This document shows, piece after piece, positions 1 through 5,976 of a stretch of 5,976 nucleotides of DNA. The DNA comes from Bryobacterales bacterium (GTDB taxonomy: Bacteria > Acidobacteriota > Terriglobia > Bryobacterales > Bryobacteraceae), in contig SHUN01000211.1 of the NCBI GenBank assembly GCA_009697495.1, positions 1 to 5,976 of the forward strand, in the 5' to 3' direction. Each line of letters starts with the position of its first letter. The stretch's first letter is position 1. A model generated the notes under the pieces. That model saw nothing but the letters and a program-made list of their open reading frames with translations, did not search any database and had not been told where the DNA came from. The translations under genes were made by a program, and so were the position numbers.

Positions 1-930
1 ATGGGATTCCTACTAAATACCTGCGCTAGAACTCTCACCGCGCTATTCGCATTACCGGCCCTGGCGCAACCGCAGCCGCGGACAATTGTCGCGATCAGCG
101 CCGGCGGCGGTGACTATCTGAAAGGAGCCGGCGGCACGCTGGTACGCTTCATTGACGAAGGCTATAAAGTCTATGTCATTCAAACCGGAAACGATGAGAA
201 ATACTCCATCGGCCTGGGCCCGGCCGAAACCCGGTTAGCTAACAATGCGGACGCCGAGAGAGCGGCCAAAGCGTTGGGTGTCACTGAAATCGTCAACCTC
301 AACAACAAGACCGGAGAGCTTAGCCAGCTTTCGAGCAACGAACTGCGCAACCAGATGTCCACGCTCATTCGCTTCTTCAAACCCCAAAAGCTCTTCCTGC
401 CCGACCCGTTCATTCACTATGACCCCGAATGGGACCAGTTTTGGACCGGGCGCGCCGCCGAGGAAACGAACTATACCAACACCGGCGCATTCCTGGCTGA
501 GTTGGCGCGCATTGGAATTAAGGGGCACAGCGTCCCGGAGACGTATTACTACTCCACGCGCCGCCCCTACCGGCCTGGCGAGGGCGGCCACAATGGCGCG
601 CGGCTGCAGGCAGTGGATATTTCCGGAACCTTCCAACGCAAAGCGGAGGCCTGCTTGCAACTGCGGACAACCAACCGCGCTTACGCCGAGCATGTCCGCC
701 AGCGCCTCCAACTCATGAACAGGCCTTCGGCACTACTGGAAAAGGTGGATGAAGCATCCGTCGACGCGCTGGCGGGGGAGTGGCTTCGGGAACTGGCGGC
801 CACCATCGGCGCCAAACACGGGGTTTCGCACGGCGAAGAGTTCAACTACCACGGCTCGCCGCCCGGCCAGAGGCAGCCCCTGCCCCCGTGGATCCTTGAA
901 CGCGCCAAACCACTGCCGCGAAAACAGTAG
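1..930 (+). CDS. Exported PIG-L/LmbE-fold protein, probably a catalytically inactive deacetylase homologue
   Basis: The 309-residue protein begins with a typical signal peptide (hydrophobic residues 10-21, probable cleavage after ALA at 20-22), so it is probably exported and the ATG at base 1 is a credible start, though nothing upstream is visible. The PIG-L (LmbE) fold shows in GAGGTL at 42-47 followed by RFIDEGYKVYVI, in the helix ADAERAAKALGV at 83-94, in a PDP strand end at 134-136, and in VPETYYYS at 178-185. Members normally hydrolyse N-acetyl groups from sugars using zinc held by an AHPDD motif and a later HPDH motif. Here AHPDD reads AGGGD (34-38) and HPDH reads DPEW (141-144), so only one of three expected zinc ligands (D38) remains and the catalytic Asp is Gly. 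The fold assignment is fairly secure; enzyme activity is doubtful. The next gene starts 2 bases after the stop, suggesting co-transcription. Confidence 0.82.
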   Translation: MGFLLNTCARTLTALFALPALAQPQPRTIVAISAGGGDYLKGAGGTLVRFIDEGYKVYVIQTGNDEKYSIGLGPAETRLANNADAERAAKALGVTEIVNLNNKTGELSQLSSNELRNQMSTLIRFFKPQKLFLPDPFIHYDPEWDQFWTGRAAEETNYTNTGAFLAELARIGIKGHSVPETYYYSTRRPYRPGEGGHNGARLQAVDISGTFQRKAEACLQLRTTNRAYAEHVRQRLQLMNRPSALLEKVDEASVDALAGEWLRELAATIGAKHGVSHGEEFNYHGSPPGQRQPLPPWILERAKPLPRKQ

Positions 931-932
931 AC

Positions 933-1910
933 ATGTTGCACAAGTTATTCCCCTTCGTTCTCCTCTGCTCATCCGCGCTCGCGGAAACCCACCGCGTCAT
1001 CGCCGCGACCTACCACCATACGTTTTCCGCCGCCCATCCGGTGCTTCTGCGTGTCCGCCCGGGGGATTCCATCGTCACCAAAACTGTCGATTCCGCAGGC
1101 TTCGATCACCGCAACGTCCGCCGCACGAAAACGCACGGCAACCCCCTCACGGGTCCTTTCTACATCGAAGGCGCTGAGCCAGGCGACGCTCTCATCGTCC
1201 GCCTCGACCGTGTCGCTCTCAATCGTCCCAATGGGTACACAGGGCGTTCGGTCGGCGTCAGGGACCTTGACGAAAGTCTCCAGGCACCGATGCCCGATCC
1301 GGATGCCGTTATTGCGGGCTACAACTATCTGGTTCCCTGGGTCATCGATCTGAAACGCAAGACCGCCCGTCCAAAAGATTCGGCGCCGTCATTCTCCTTT
1401 CCCACTCGCCCCATGCTGGGCTGCATCGGCGTTGCGCCGGAGGGAGACTTCTCGCCCCGCTCCGGTCCCGCCGGCTATTGGGGCGGCAACATCGACTACA
1501 ACTGGATTCGCGAGGGAACCACCATGCTGCTGCCGGTGTTCCATCCGGGCGGGCTGCTCTTTTTCGGCGATGGACACGCGCTGCAAGGGGATGGGGAGGC
1601 CATCGGTTCGGGCGTCGAAACGTCGCTCGATGTCACCATCACCGTCACCCTCCGGAAACGCGCGCGGCTCACATCGCCGAGGGCGGAAACTCCGGAATTT
1701 CTCATCAGCATCGGTAGCAAACCGGACGCCAACCTCAACCAGACGCTCGAAATTGCACTGCGCGACATGCTCCGCTGGCTCATCGAGGAGAAGAGCATGA
1801 AGCCCGCCGAAGCGCACCTCCTGATCGGGGCGGCCGCGTCGCTCGATCTTGTTACCCTTGGCGGATCCACGGCCGTCCGGATTCCCCGGCGCGCCGCCGA
1901 AGGGCGGTAG
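933..1910 (+). CDS. Exported acetamidase/formamidase family protein
   Basis: This 325-residue protein belongs to the acetamidase/formamidase (FmdA/AmdA) family, whose characterised members hydrolyse short amides to acid plus ammonia. Family blocks are visible in order: VRPGDSIV at 41-48, TGPFYIEGAEPGDALIV at 73-89, MLGCIGVAPE at 161-170, GGNIDYN at 184-190, and the long strand pair LLPVFHPGGLLFFGDGHALQGDGE at 199-222, followed by an ET pair at 229-230. The C-terminal stretch LRDMLRWLIEEKSMKPAEAHLLIGAAASLDL at 276-306 also matches the family's closing helices. A signal peptide (MLHKLFPFVLLCSSALA, cleavage near residue 17) puts it outside the cytoplasm, unlike the classical cytosolic amidases. 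The ATG lies 2 bases after the previous stop and has no strong ribosome-binding site, so translational coupling is likely. The natural substrate cannot be read from the sequence. Confidence 0.9.
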   Translation: MLHKLFPFVLLCSSALAETHRVIAATYHHTFSAAHPVLLRVRPGDSIVTKTVDSAGFDHRNVRRTKTHGNPLTGPFYIEGAEPGDALIVRLDRVALNRPNGYTGRSVGVRDLDESLQAPMPDPDAVIAGYNYLVPWVIDLKRKTARPKDSAPSFSFPTRPMLGCIGVAPEGDFSPRSGPAGYWGGNIDYNWIREGTTMLLPVFHPGGLLFFGDGHALQGDGEAIGSGVETSLDVTITVTLRKRARLTSPRAETPEFLISIGSKPDANLNQTLEIALRDMLRWLIEEKSMKPAEAHLLIGAAASLDLVTLGGSTAVRIPRRAAEGR

Positions 1911-2128
1911 GGCGGCGAAGGCTTGAGCAAATGGCGTGGCGCCGTTAAAGGAAGGAAAGCGCGGGCGCGGGGCGGTGCGGCGCAACTGACAGAACGCGCA
2001 GCAGGTGGCCACGGTTCTGGGAGGCATCGCTGTCGCCGCGGAGGACAGTTTTGATGGACAACGGTCCGCGGAAGCTGTCCACGCGATGCCCCCGGGATTC
2101 GGAGGCTATCTTTCCCGAAGTCCGCGCG
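1911..2128. other. Convergent intergenic gap without a convincing gene
   Basis: These 218 bases separate the stop of the plus-strand amidase gene from the stop of the minus-strand histidine-kinase-like gene. Open frames cross the gap on both strands, but their translations are rich in Arg, Ala, Pro and Ser, match no family I know, and are what GC-rich DNA gives by chance. No rho-independent terminator with a T-tract is visible for either gene. The notable content is an imperfect inverted repeat at 2013-2099, listed separately. Confidence 0.6.
2013..2099. other. Long imperfect stem-loop between convergent genes
   Basis: GGCATCGC at 2023-2030 is exactly complementary to GCGATGCC at 2083-2090. 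Past a bulged A (2022), GGG at 2019-2021 pairs with CCC at 2091-2093, and if transcribed from the plus strand the pairing can continue through G-U pairs to about 2013/2099. Inside, GGACAG at 2043-2048 pairs with CTGTCC at 2075-2080, and GGAC at 2056-2059 pairs with GTCC at 2064-2067 across a symmetric 7/7 internal loop. A 12/2 asymmetric loop separates the outer and inner stems, and two CCGCGG palindromes (2036-2041, 2066-2071) offer alternative pairing. The position between convergent stops suggests a role in transcript ending or 3'-end protection, but there is no T-tract, and GC-rich DNA forms hairpins easily. Confidence 0.4.
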
Positions 2129-2818
2129 TCAGGCCGGCGCGACGACAGGCAGCTCGAGCCGAAGACAGAGCCAGCCGTGGCCGTCGATTTCAGCGCTGAA
2201 GCGGCCGCCGTTGCACTCCGCAATCCGGCGGCACGTGAAAAGCTGATTCCGCTCCTTGGGGCTGAAAAGGGATTCCGCAACGACCCCCGGCGTAGTGGCG
2301 CGGAATTCGATCAGCAAAGAATGAGCGGCGCTGCGGGCCGAAATGTCGATGAAGCCGGCCTCATCGACCGAGCGGCGGAGAAACTGCAGAACGCTTCGCA
2401 GGAGGTGGCGGAGATGTTCCTCATCGACCCACGCGGACGGGAGATCCGCGTCAAATTCGCTGCAGATGTCCAAGCCTTCGCCGGCCCAGGATTCCGCGAA
2501 CACATCCTCGGCGACTTCTTTAAAGTTCACGCGAACCGGATGGGACGGCGCGACCTGCAGCAGATGCAGTACGTCGGAGAGGATCCAGTTGGCGCTATCC
2601 ACCATTTGCTGGAGACGGTCAACCTGCGCACTGACATCGCAGCCGCCTTGTCCGACGGTCAAATGAAGATAGAAGGCGATGGATTCCAGCGCGCTCAGGG
2701 GCTGCCGGAGTTCGTGCGTCAGATGCCGGATGACGTCTGCAACGGGGAGGTTCGTATCGGCAGTTTCAGACATTGGGAACAAGCGTGAGTGTAGCGCAGA
2801 TTCAGTTGACAATTTCAC
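2129..2818 (-). CDS. Small soluble histidine-kinase-like protein with degenerate ATPase domain; possible histidine phosphotransferase
   Basis: The protein has 229 residues from a GTG start at 2818, or 214 from an ATG at 2773. I prefer GTG because it overlaps the TGA of the upstream transporter gene as GTGA, a usual sign of translational coupling, but no good ribosome-binding site precedes either. An H-box, LTHELRQPL at 33-41 with H35 as phospho-acceptor, opens a dimerisation helix pair running to about residue 90. A Bergerat-type domain follows (about 97-225) with motifs lost: the N-box region LRHLLRSVLQFL (136-147) lacks its Asn, the DTGPG box reads ATTPG (174-178), and the GLGL box reads RNQL (190-193) before CRRIAECNGGRF. 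There is no sensor, transmembrane or HAMP segment and no response regulator nearby. Phosphotransferases such as ChpT and Spo0B share this size and plan. A degenerate kinase is the alternative. Confidence 0.75.
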   Translation of the reverse strand: MKLSTESALHSRLFPMSETADTNLPVADVIRHLTHELRQPLSALESIAFYLHLTVGQGGCDVSAQVDRLQQMVDSANWILSDVLHLLQVAPSHPVRVNFKEVAEDVFAESWAGEGLDICSEFDADLPSAWVDEEHLRHLLRSVLQFLRRSVDEAGFIDISARSAAHSLLIEFRATTPGVVAESLFSPKERNQLFTCRRIAECNGGRFSAEIDGHGWLCLRLELPVVAPA

Positions 2819-4056
2819 CCCGAAATGTCGCGCAGGGAAATCCCCGCGAGCGCGACAGTTAGGCCGATCATAATGGCCACGGCGGTCCAGGCAACAGCGT
2901 TGTAGACGCGCGAGTTCGTCCAGTCCCGCATGATGGTTTTCTTGTTGACGATGATGGTCATGTAAATGAGCACAAAGGGCAGCAAAACGCCGTTTAACAC
3001 CTGGGAAAGCAGGATCATGCGGACAAGCGGAAAGCCGGGAATCAGGATCACGCCGCCGCCGATAACGATGAGCAATGTGAAGAGCCAGTAGAAGACCGGC
3101 GCTTCATTCCAGCGCTTATTCACGCCCGATTCAAAGCCCAATCCTTCGCAAACAGTGTAGGCGGTGGAAAGCGGCAGAATGCACGCGGCGAACAGAGACG
3201 CGTTAAGCAGGCCGGCGCAGAAGAGCAGATACGCATATTGACCAAACGGCTTCAGGCCGAGCGCGGCGTCGGCCGAGTCCTTGATGTCCCGAGGCGCGAC
3301 GCTCCAGATAGCGCCTGCGCAGGAAACGATGATGAAGAACGCGATGACCGTCATGACGACGCAGCCGACGATAACTTCAATCCGCGACTCGGCGTACTCC
3401 TTCGCGCCAACGCCCTTTTCAACGATTGCCGCCTGCAAGTAGAACTGCATCCACGGAGCGACGCTGGTGCCCACCATGCCGATCAACAGCGTGATGTAGG
3501 CGGGTTCAAACAACAGCACGGGCCGCACGCTGTAAAGTGCGGCTTCCTTCCAATCGGGCTTCACCAGCACGCCGCTGATGATGTAGCAAACGTAGATGAG
3601 CGTGGCGAACAGGAAAATGCGTTCGACGCTGGCGTAGGTGCCTTTCACGATCAGCAGCCAGACGATGAGAGCGCCGATGGGCACGGTGATGTATCGCGAT
3701 ATTCCGAAGAGTTCGAGCGAACTGGCGATGCCGGCGAAGTTGGCCATCACGTTGGTAAGGTTGGCGGCAATCAGCGCCATCATGACGAAGAACGTCGTGC
3801 GCAGGCCGAACTCTTCGCGGATGAGATCGCTGAGCCCCTTGCCCGTAACGGCGCCCATGCGGGAGCACATTTCCTGCGTCACGATGAGCAGCGTCATGAT
3901 GGGCAGCAGTGTCCACAGCGGCAGATAGCCGTACTTGGCCCCGGCTTGCGAATAGGTGAAAATACCGCCGGCGTCGTTGTCGACCATGGCCGTAATGAAT
4001 CCCGGCCCGATGACCGAGAAGAAGACGGCGATGTGATATTTAAGGCGTTTGAACAT
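2815..4056 (-). CDS. NRAMP-fold divalent cation transporter with NRMT-like (Mg2+) binding-site signature
   Basis: This 413-residue inner-membrane protein has about eleven hydrophobic spans and clear NRAMP/SLC11 homology. TM1 reads GPGFITA (17-23), then DAGG (28-31), then QAGAKYGY (37-44) and a TGKGLSDLIREEFG helix (71-84); TM6 has GMVGTSVAPW (193-202). Canonical NRAMPs carry DPGN in TM1 and MPH in TM6. Here Asn is Gly31, Met is Ala200 and His is Trp202, and the two TM3 acids of the proton path are missing (nothing acidic between residues 83 and 114). As I recall the family, loss of the Asn, Met and proton-path residues marks the NRAMP-related Mg2+ transporters, which take up Mg2+/Mn2+ without proton coupling. 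The ATG follows the MgtE-like gene by 3 bases, and the stop overlaps the next gene, so it sits mid-operon. The family is certain; Mg2+ as substrate is inference. Confidence 0.92.
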   Translation of the reverse strand: MFKRLKYHIAVFFSVIGPGFITAMVDNDAGGIFTYSQAGAKYGYLPLWTLLPIMTLLIVTQEMCSRMGAVTGKGLSDLIREEFGLRTTFFVMMALIAANLTNVMANFAGIASSLELFGISRYITVPIGALIVWLLIVKGTYASVERIFLFATLIYVCYIISGVLVKPDWKEAALYSVRPVLLFEPAYITLLIGMVGTSVAPWMQFYLQAAIVEKGVGAKEYAESRIEVIVGCVVMTVIAFFIIVSCAGAIWSVAPRDIKDSADAALGLKPFGQYAYLLFCAGLLNASLFAACILPLSTAYTVCEGLGFESGVNKRWNEAPVFYWLFTLLIVIGGGVILIPGFPLVRMILLSQVLNGVLLPFVLIYMTIIVNKKTIMRDWTNSRVYNAVAWTAVAIMIGLTVALAGISLRDISG

Positions 4057-4059
4057 CGT

Positions 4060-5298
4060 TTAACTCTGGCGCAGCAACGCAATGATGTCGTCGGCGGTGA
4101 TGACGCCGATGAGGCGATTGGCGTGATCGACAACGGGAAGCGTGACGAGATTGTATTTGTCGAAGACGGCGATGACGCGGTCCTGGCGTTCCTTAACAGG
4201 AACGGAAATCAGGCGGTCGTCCTGCAGGGACGAAAGCAGCACAGCGGGGTCTCCGAGGAATAGCCGGGCGAGGGGAACAGCGCCGGTGAGGCGTTCTTCG
4301 GCGTCGATCAGGAAGACGGTGTTCGTGGACTCGAGGACGTCGTCATGGCCCTGCATGGCTGCGATGGCGACGGCCACGGTGACCGTGTTGGGGACGGAAA
4401 CGTACTCGGTGGTCATCAGTCCGCCGGCCGAGTCCTCGCGGTGTTCCAGCAGCTCTTCCACTTCCTGCGCGGGCGCGTCTTCCATCTCTTCGAGAATCGC
4501 GTCCGAGCGTTCCTCCTCCATGTCGGCCAGGATGTCGGCGGCCTCGTCGGGCGCCATCTCTTCGATGATATCGGCGGCCTTTTCCTCGCTCAACGATTCC
4601 AGAATACTGGCCTGGATATCGGGATCGATTTCGGAGAGCGCTTCGGCGGCGACTTCGCTATCGAGCGATCCGAAAAGCGCTTCGCGGTCGGAGGGGCCGA
4701 GTTCTTCGACGATGTCGGCGAGGTCGGCCGGGTGCATGGCTTCCAAGGCGCGCGTGGAGATGTTCAGCCGCAGACGCCGCTGCGGATCGCTTTCGACAAT
4801 GTTGCAAAACTCCCAGCGGATGGAGTTCACCGGGATGGGCATCATCAGGCGGCGGATGAGGGGCCGCGGCAGGACGCCTTGCGCGAGGCGGCGGAACATG
4901 GAGCGGAGGCCGATATCCACCTCCTGCACGCGAAGTTCGTCATGGCCGTTCTGGCGGACACGCAGGAACGTGACATCGGTGACGCGGACCACTTTACGGC
5001 CTTCGACGTCGATGATTTGCTGGTCCAGCAGATCGCGTTCCAGGCGCAGCATGTAGTCATCGCGATGGTAGGGCGTGAGCTGTTCGTCCCGAAGCCAGAT
5101 GCCATCGAGCGAAATGGTTTGAATCTGGTCATGGCGAACCGTCAGCCAGGCCCAGCCCCCGCCCAGGAGATAGCGGTCCACGCGAACCGGATCGACTAAC
5201 GGAACGATGGCGGCATCGCGGACGCGGCCCAGCTTCCGGCCCTTAAGGTCGTAAACCTTGAGCCCGAGAAGTTCGGTAAAGAACAAGTGGTCCAGCAT
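4060..5298 (-). CDS. Pore-less MgtE-type sensor: two PRC-barrel-like domains, MgtE N-domain, CBS pair
   Basis: The protein has 412 residues and no membrane span. Residues about 8-70 and 90-135 are two small beta domains resembling PRC barrels, with the repeated pattern D-L-K-G-R-K-L-G-R-V-R-D at 17-28 and D-V-E-G-R-K-V-V-R-V-T-D at 97-108. Residues about 184-288 form the acidic helical superhelix of the MgtE N-domain (HPADLADIVEELGPSDRE, then MAPDEAADIL at 248-257). The junction HREDSAGGLMTTEYV (286-300) is typical of MgtE and leads into CBS1 (about 296-352) and CBS2 (about 358-410, ending LIGVITADDIIALL). In MgtE these parts bind Mg2+ and close the channel, but the membrane domain is absent here. 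The adjacent NRAMP-like gene suggests regulation of that permease in trans. The ATG at 5298 is the only option: an in-frame stop lies at 5341-5343 with no other start between, although no Shine-Dalgarno is evident. Confidence 0.88.
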   Translation of the reverse strand: MLDHLFFTELLGLKVYDLKGRKLGRVRDAAIVPLVDPVRVDRYLLGGGWAWLTVRHDQIQTISLDGIWLRDEQLTPYHRDDYMLRLERDLLDQQIIDVEGRKVVRVTDVTFLRVRQNGHDELRVQEVDIGLRSMFRRLAQGVLPRPLIRRLMMPIPVNSIRWEFCNIVESDPQRRLRLNISTRALEAMHPADLADIVEELGPSDREALFGSLDSEVAAEALSEIDPDIQASILESLSEEKAADIIEEMAPDEAADILADMEEERSDAILEEMEDAPAQEVEELLEHREDSAGGLMTTEYVSVPNTVTVAVAIAAMQGHDDVLESTNTVFLIDAEERLTGAVPLARLFLGDPAVLLSSLQDDRLISVPVKERQDRVIAVFDKYNLVTLPVVDHANRLIGVITADDIIALLRQS

Positions 5299-5370
5299 CG
5301 CAGTGGGTCCGTGGTCATGTTGCGGGAAGAGCCTCTCCCACTATCGCGCAGGAACCCCCAAAATGGCTAT
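5299..5370 (-). other. 72-base spacer between gatB and the sensor gene
   Basis: I see no clear promoter, terminator or riboswitch in this spacer. A short hairpin at 5324-5339 (GGGAAGA/TCTCCC) has six pairs, a bulge and no T-tract on the minus strand, so it does not look like a terminator. Read-through from gatB into the sensor gene is therefore possible, but the spacing neither proves nor excludes a separate promoter. Confidence 0.4.
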
Positions 5371-5976
5371 TTATTTCAGCTTTTCGGCCATCAATTGATT
5401 CACCGCCGCCGGGTTGGCCTGGCCGCGTGACGCTTTCATCACAGCGCCGACAAGGAACCCGATCACCGTCGTTTTTCCGCCTTTGTACTGTTCGACCTGC
5501 TTGGGATTATTGGCGATCACGTCGTCGATAATCTTCTCCAGCGCGCCGGTATCGGAGATCTGTTTCAGGCCCTCGCGCTCCATAATCGCCTTGGGCGCGT
5601 CGCCGGTCTCGAACATTTTCGGAAAGATCTCTTTGGCCAGTTTGCCGGAGAGTTCGCCGGTGCCAATCAGGTCGACGAGCTCGGCGATATGCCGCGGCGG
5701 AATGGGCGAATCGGCGATTTCTTTGCCGGTGCTTTTCAGCATGGCGGCCAAGTCGCCCATCACCCAATTGGCGACGGCCTTGGGGTCCTTGGAAGCCGTG
5801 GCGGCCTGCTCGTAGAATTCCGCGTTCTCCCGCGTAAAAGTCAGCACATCGGCGTCGTAGGGGCGCAGGCCGTATTCGGTGGGAAAGCGGGCGCGCTTGG
5901 CCTGGGGAAGCTCTGGCATTTCAGAAACGACGCGGGCCAGCCATTCGGCGCCGATGCGAAGCGGGACGAGATCGGG
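5371..5976 (-). CDS. gatB: GatB, Asp-tRNA(Asn)/Glu-tRNA(Gln) amidotransferase subunit B, C-terminal part only
   Basis: The frame is open to the right edge, so the gene is cut by the window. The visible 201 residues are about the last two fifths of a protein normally near 480 residues. The Met encoded at 5919 is internal: the 19 codons before it read PDLVPLRIGAEWLARVVSE, the conserved GatB stretch that follows the catalytic core. LPQAKRARF and a helical region follow, then the YqeY-like tail domain with ANWVMGDLAAML, IPPRHIAELVDLIGTGELSGKLAKEIFPKMF, and the closing GKTTVIGFLVGAVMKASRGQANPAAVNQLM block. GatB binds the mischarged tRNA and phosphorylates its side chain within the cytosolic GatCAB complex, making Gln-tRNA or Asn-tRNA; the tail domain contacts the tRNA. 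gatA and gatC are not in the window. The stop is TAA at 5371-5373. Confidence 0.96.
   Translation of the reverse strand, partial: PDLVPLRIGAEWLARVVSEMPELPQAKRARFPTEYGLRPYDADVLTFTRENAEFYEQAATASKDPKAVANWVMGDLAAMLKSTGKEIADSPIPPRHIAELVDLIGTGELSGKLAKEIFPKMFETGDAPKAIMEREGLKQISDTGALEKIIDDVIANNPKQVEQYKGGKTTVIGFLVGAVMKASRGQANPAAVNQLMAEKLK

Noticed and set aside
1932..1943. Short palindrome GGCG-TGG-CGCC just after the amidase gene as a terminator
   Set aside because: The stem is four to five pairs with no following T run, which is expected by chance at this GC content.
1945..2280. Minus-strand frame that might be a frameshifted continuation of the histidine-kinase-like protein
   Set aside because: The kinase-like protein already ends at the usual point (LRLELPV after the last strand), and the shifted frame has no receiver, output or other known motif.
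2051..2788. Plus-strand open frame of 245 residues opposite the histidine-kinase-like gene
   Set aside because: The minus strand shows the H-box and kinase-fold remnants and a coupled start. The plus-strand translation matches nothing recognisable.
3238..4263. Plus-strand open frame of 341 residues spanning the transporter start and the sensor end
   Set aside because: It is antisense to two well-recognised minus-strand genes, and its translation is an Asp/His/Gln-rich sequence typical of a mirror frame in GC-rich DNA. It crosses the boundary of two real genes.
4345..5199. Plus-strand open frame of 284 residues inside the sensor gene
   Set aside because: It lies wholly antisense to the PRC/MgtE_N/CBS gene and has no recognisable family motif; the minus-strand frame carries clear domain motifs.
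5324..5339. Hairpin GGGAAGA/TCTCCC as a gatB terminator
   Set aside because: It has only six pairs with a bulge, a three-base loop and no T-tract on the minus strand.

Overview
The window looks like GC-rich (roughly 60% by eye) bacterial chromosome, densely coded, with no tRNA, rRNA, insertion sequence or CRISPR visible. The pairing of exported PIG-L-like and acetamidase-like proteins and the general codon style would suit a soil Acidobacteriota of the Bryobacter/Solibacter kind. That placement is a guess from style, not from a marker gene. The only universal marker is a partial gatB at the right edge.

Layout. Two plus-strand genes fill 1-1910: an exported PIG-L/LmbE-fold protein, then an exported acetamidase/formamidase-family protein 2 bases downstream. 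They converge on a minus-strand block that ends at 2129. The 218-base gap between the convergent stops (1911-2128) holds no convincing gene but contains a long imperfect inverted repeat. Reading leftwards from the right edge, the minus strand carries the C-terminal two fifths of gatB (5976-5371), a 72-base gap, a soluble protein built of two PRC-barrel-like domains + MgtE N-domain + CBS pair (5298-4060), an NRAMP-fold transporter (4056-2815), and a small histidine-kinase-like protein (2818-2129). The last three are tightly packed: 3 bases between the first two, and a 4-base GTGA overlap between the last two.

How they may work together. The transporter lacks the residues that NRAMP proteins use for transition-metal selectivity and proton coupling: the TM1 Asn is Gly, the TM6 Met is Ala, the TM6 His is Trp and the TM3 acids are absent. 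This is the pattern of the NRAMP-related Mg2+ transporters (NRMT). Its upstream neighbour has the cytosolic Mg2+-sensing part of MgtE without the MgtE pore. The simplest reading is a two-piece Mg2+ uptake system in which an MgtE-type sensor acts in trans on an NRMT-type permease. The third gene keeps the phospho-acceptor His but has lost all recognisable ATP-binding motifs, so it resembles a ChpT/Spo0B-like phosphotransferase more than a kinase. The PIG-L-like protein at the left edge also looks catalytically dead, since it lacks two of three zinc ligands and the catalytic Asp. The window therefore holds three proteins from known folds that have lost or swapped their signature residues.
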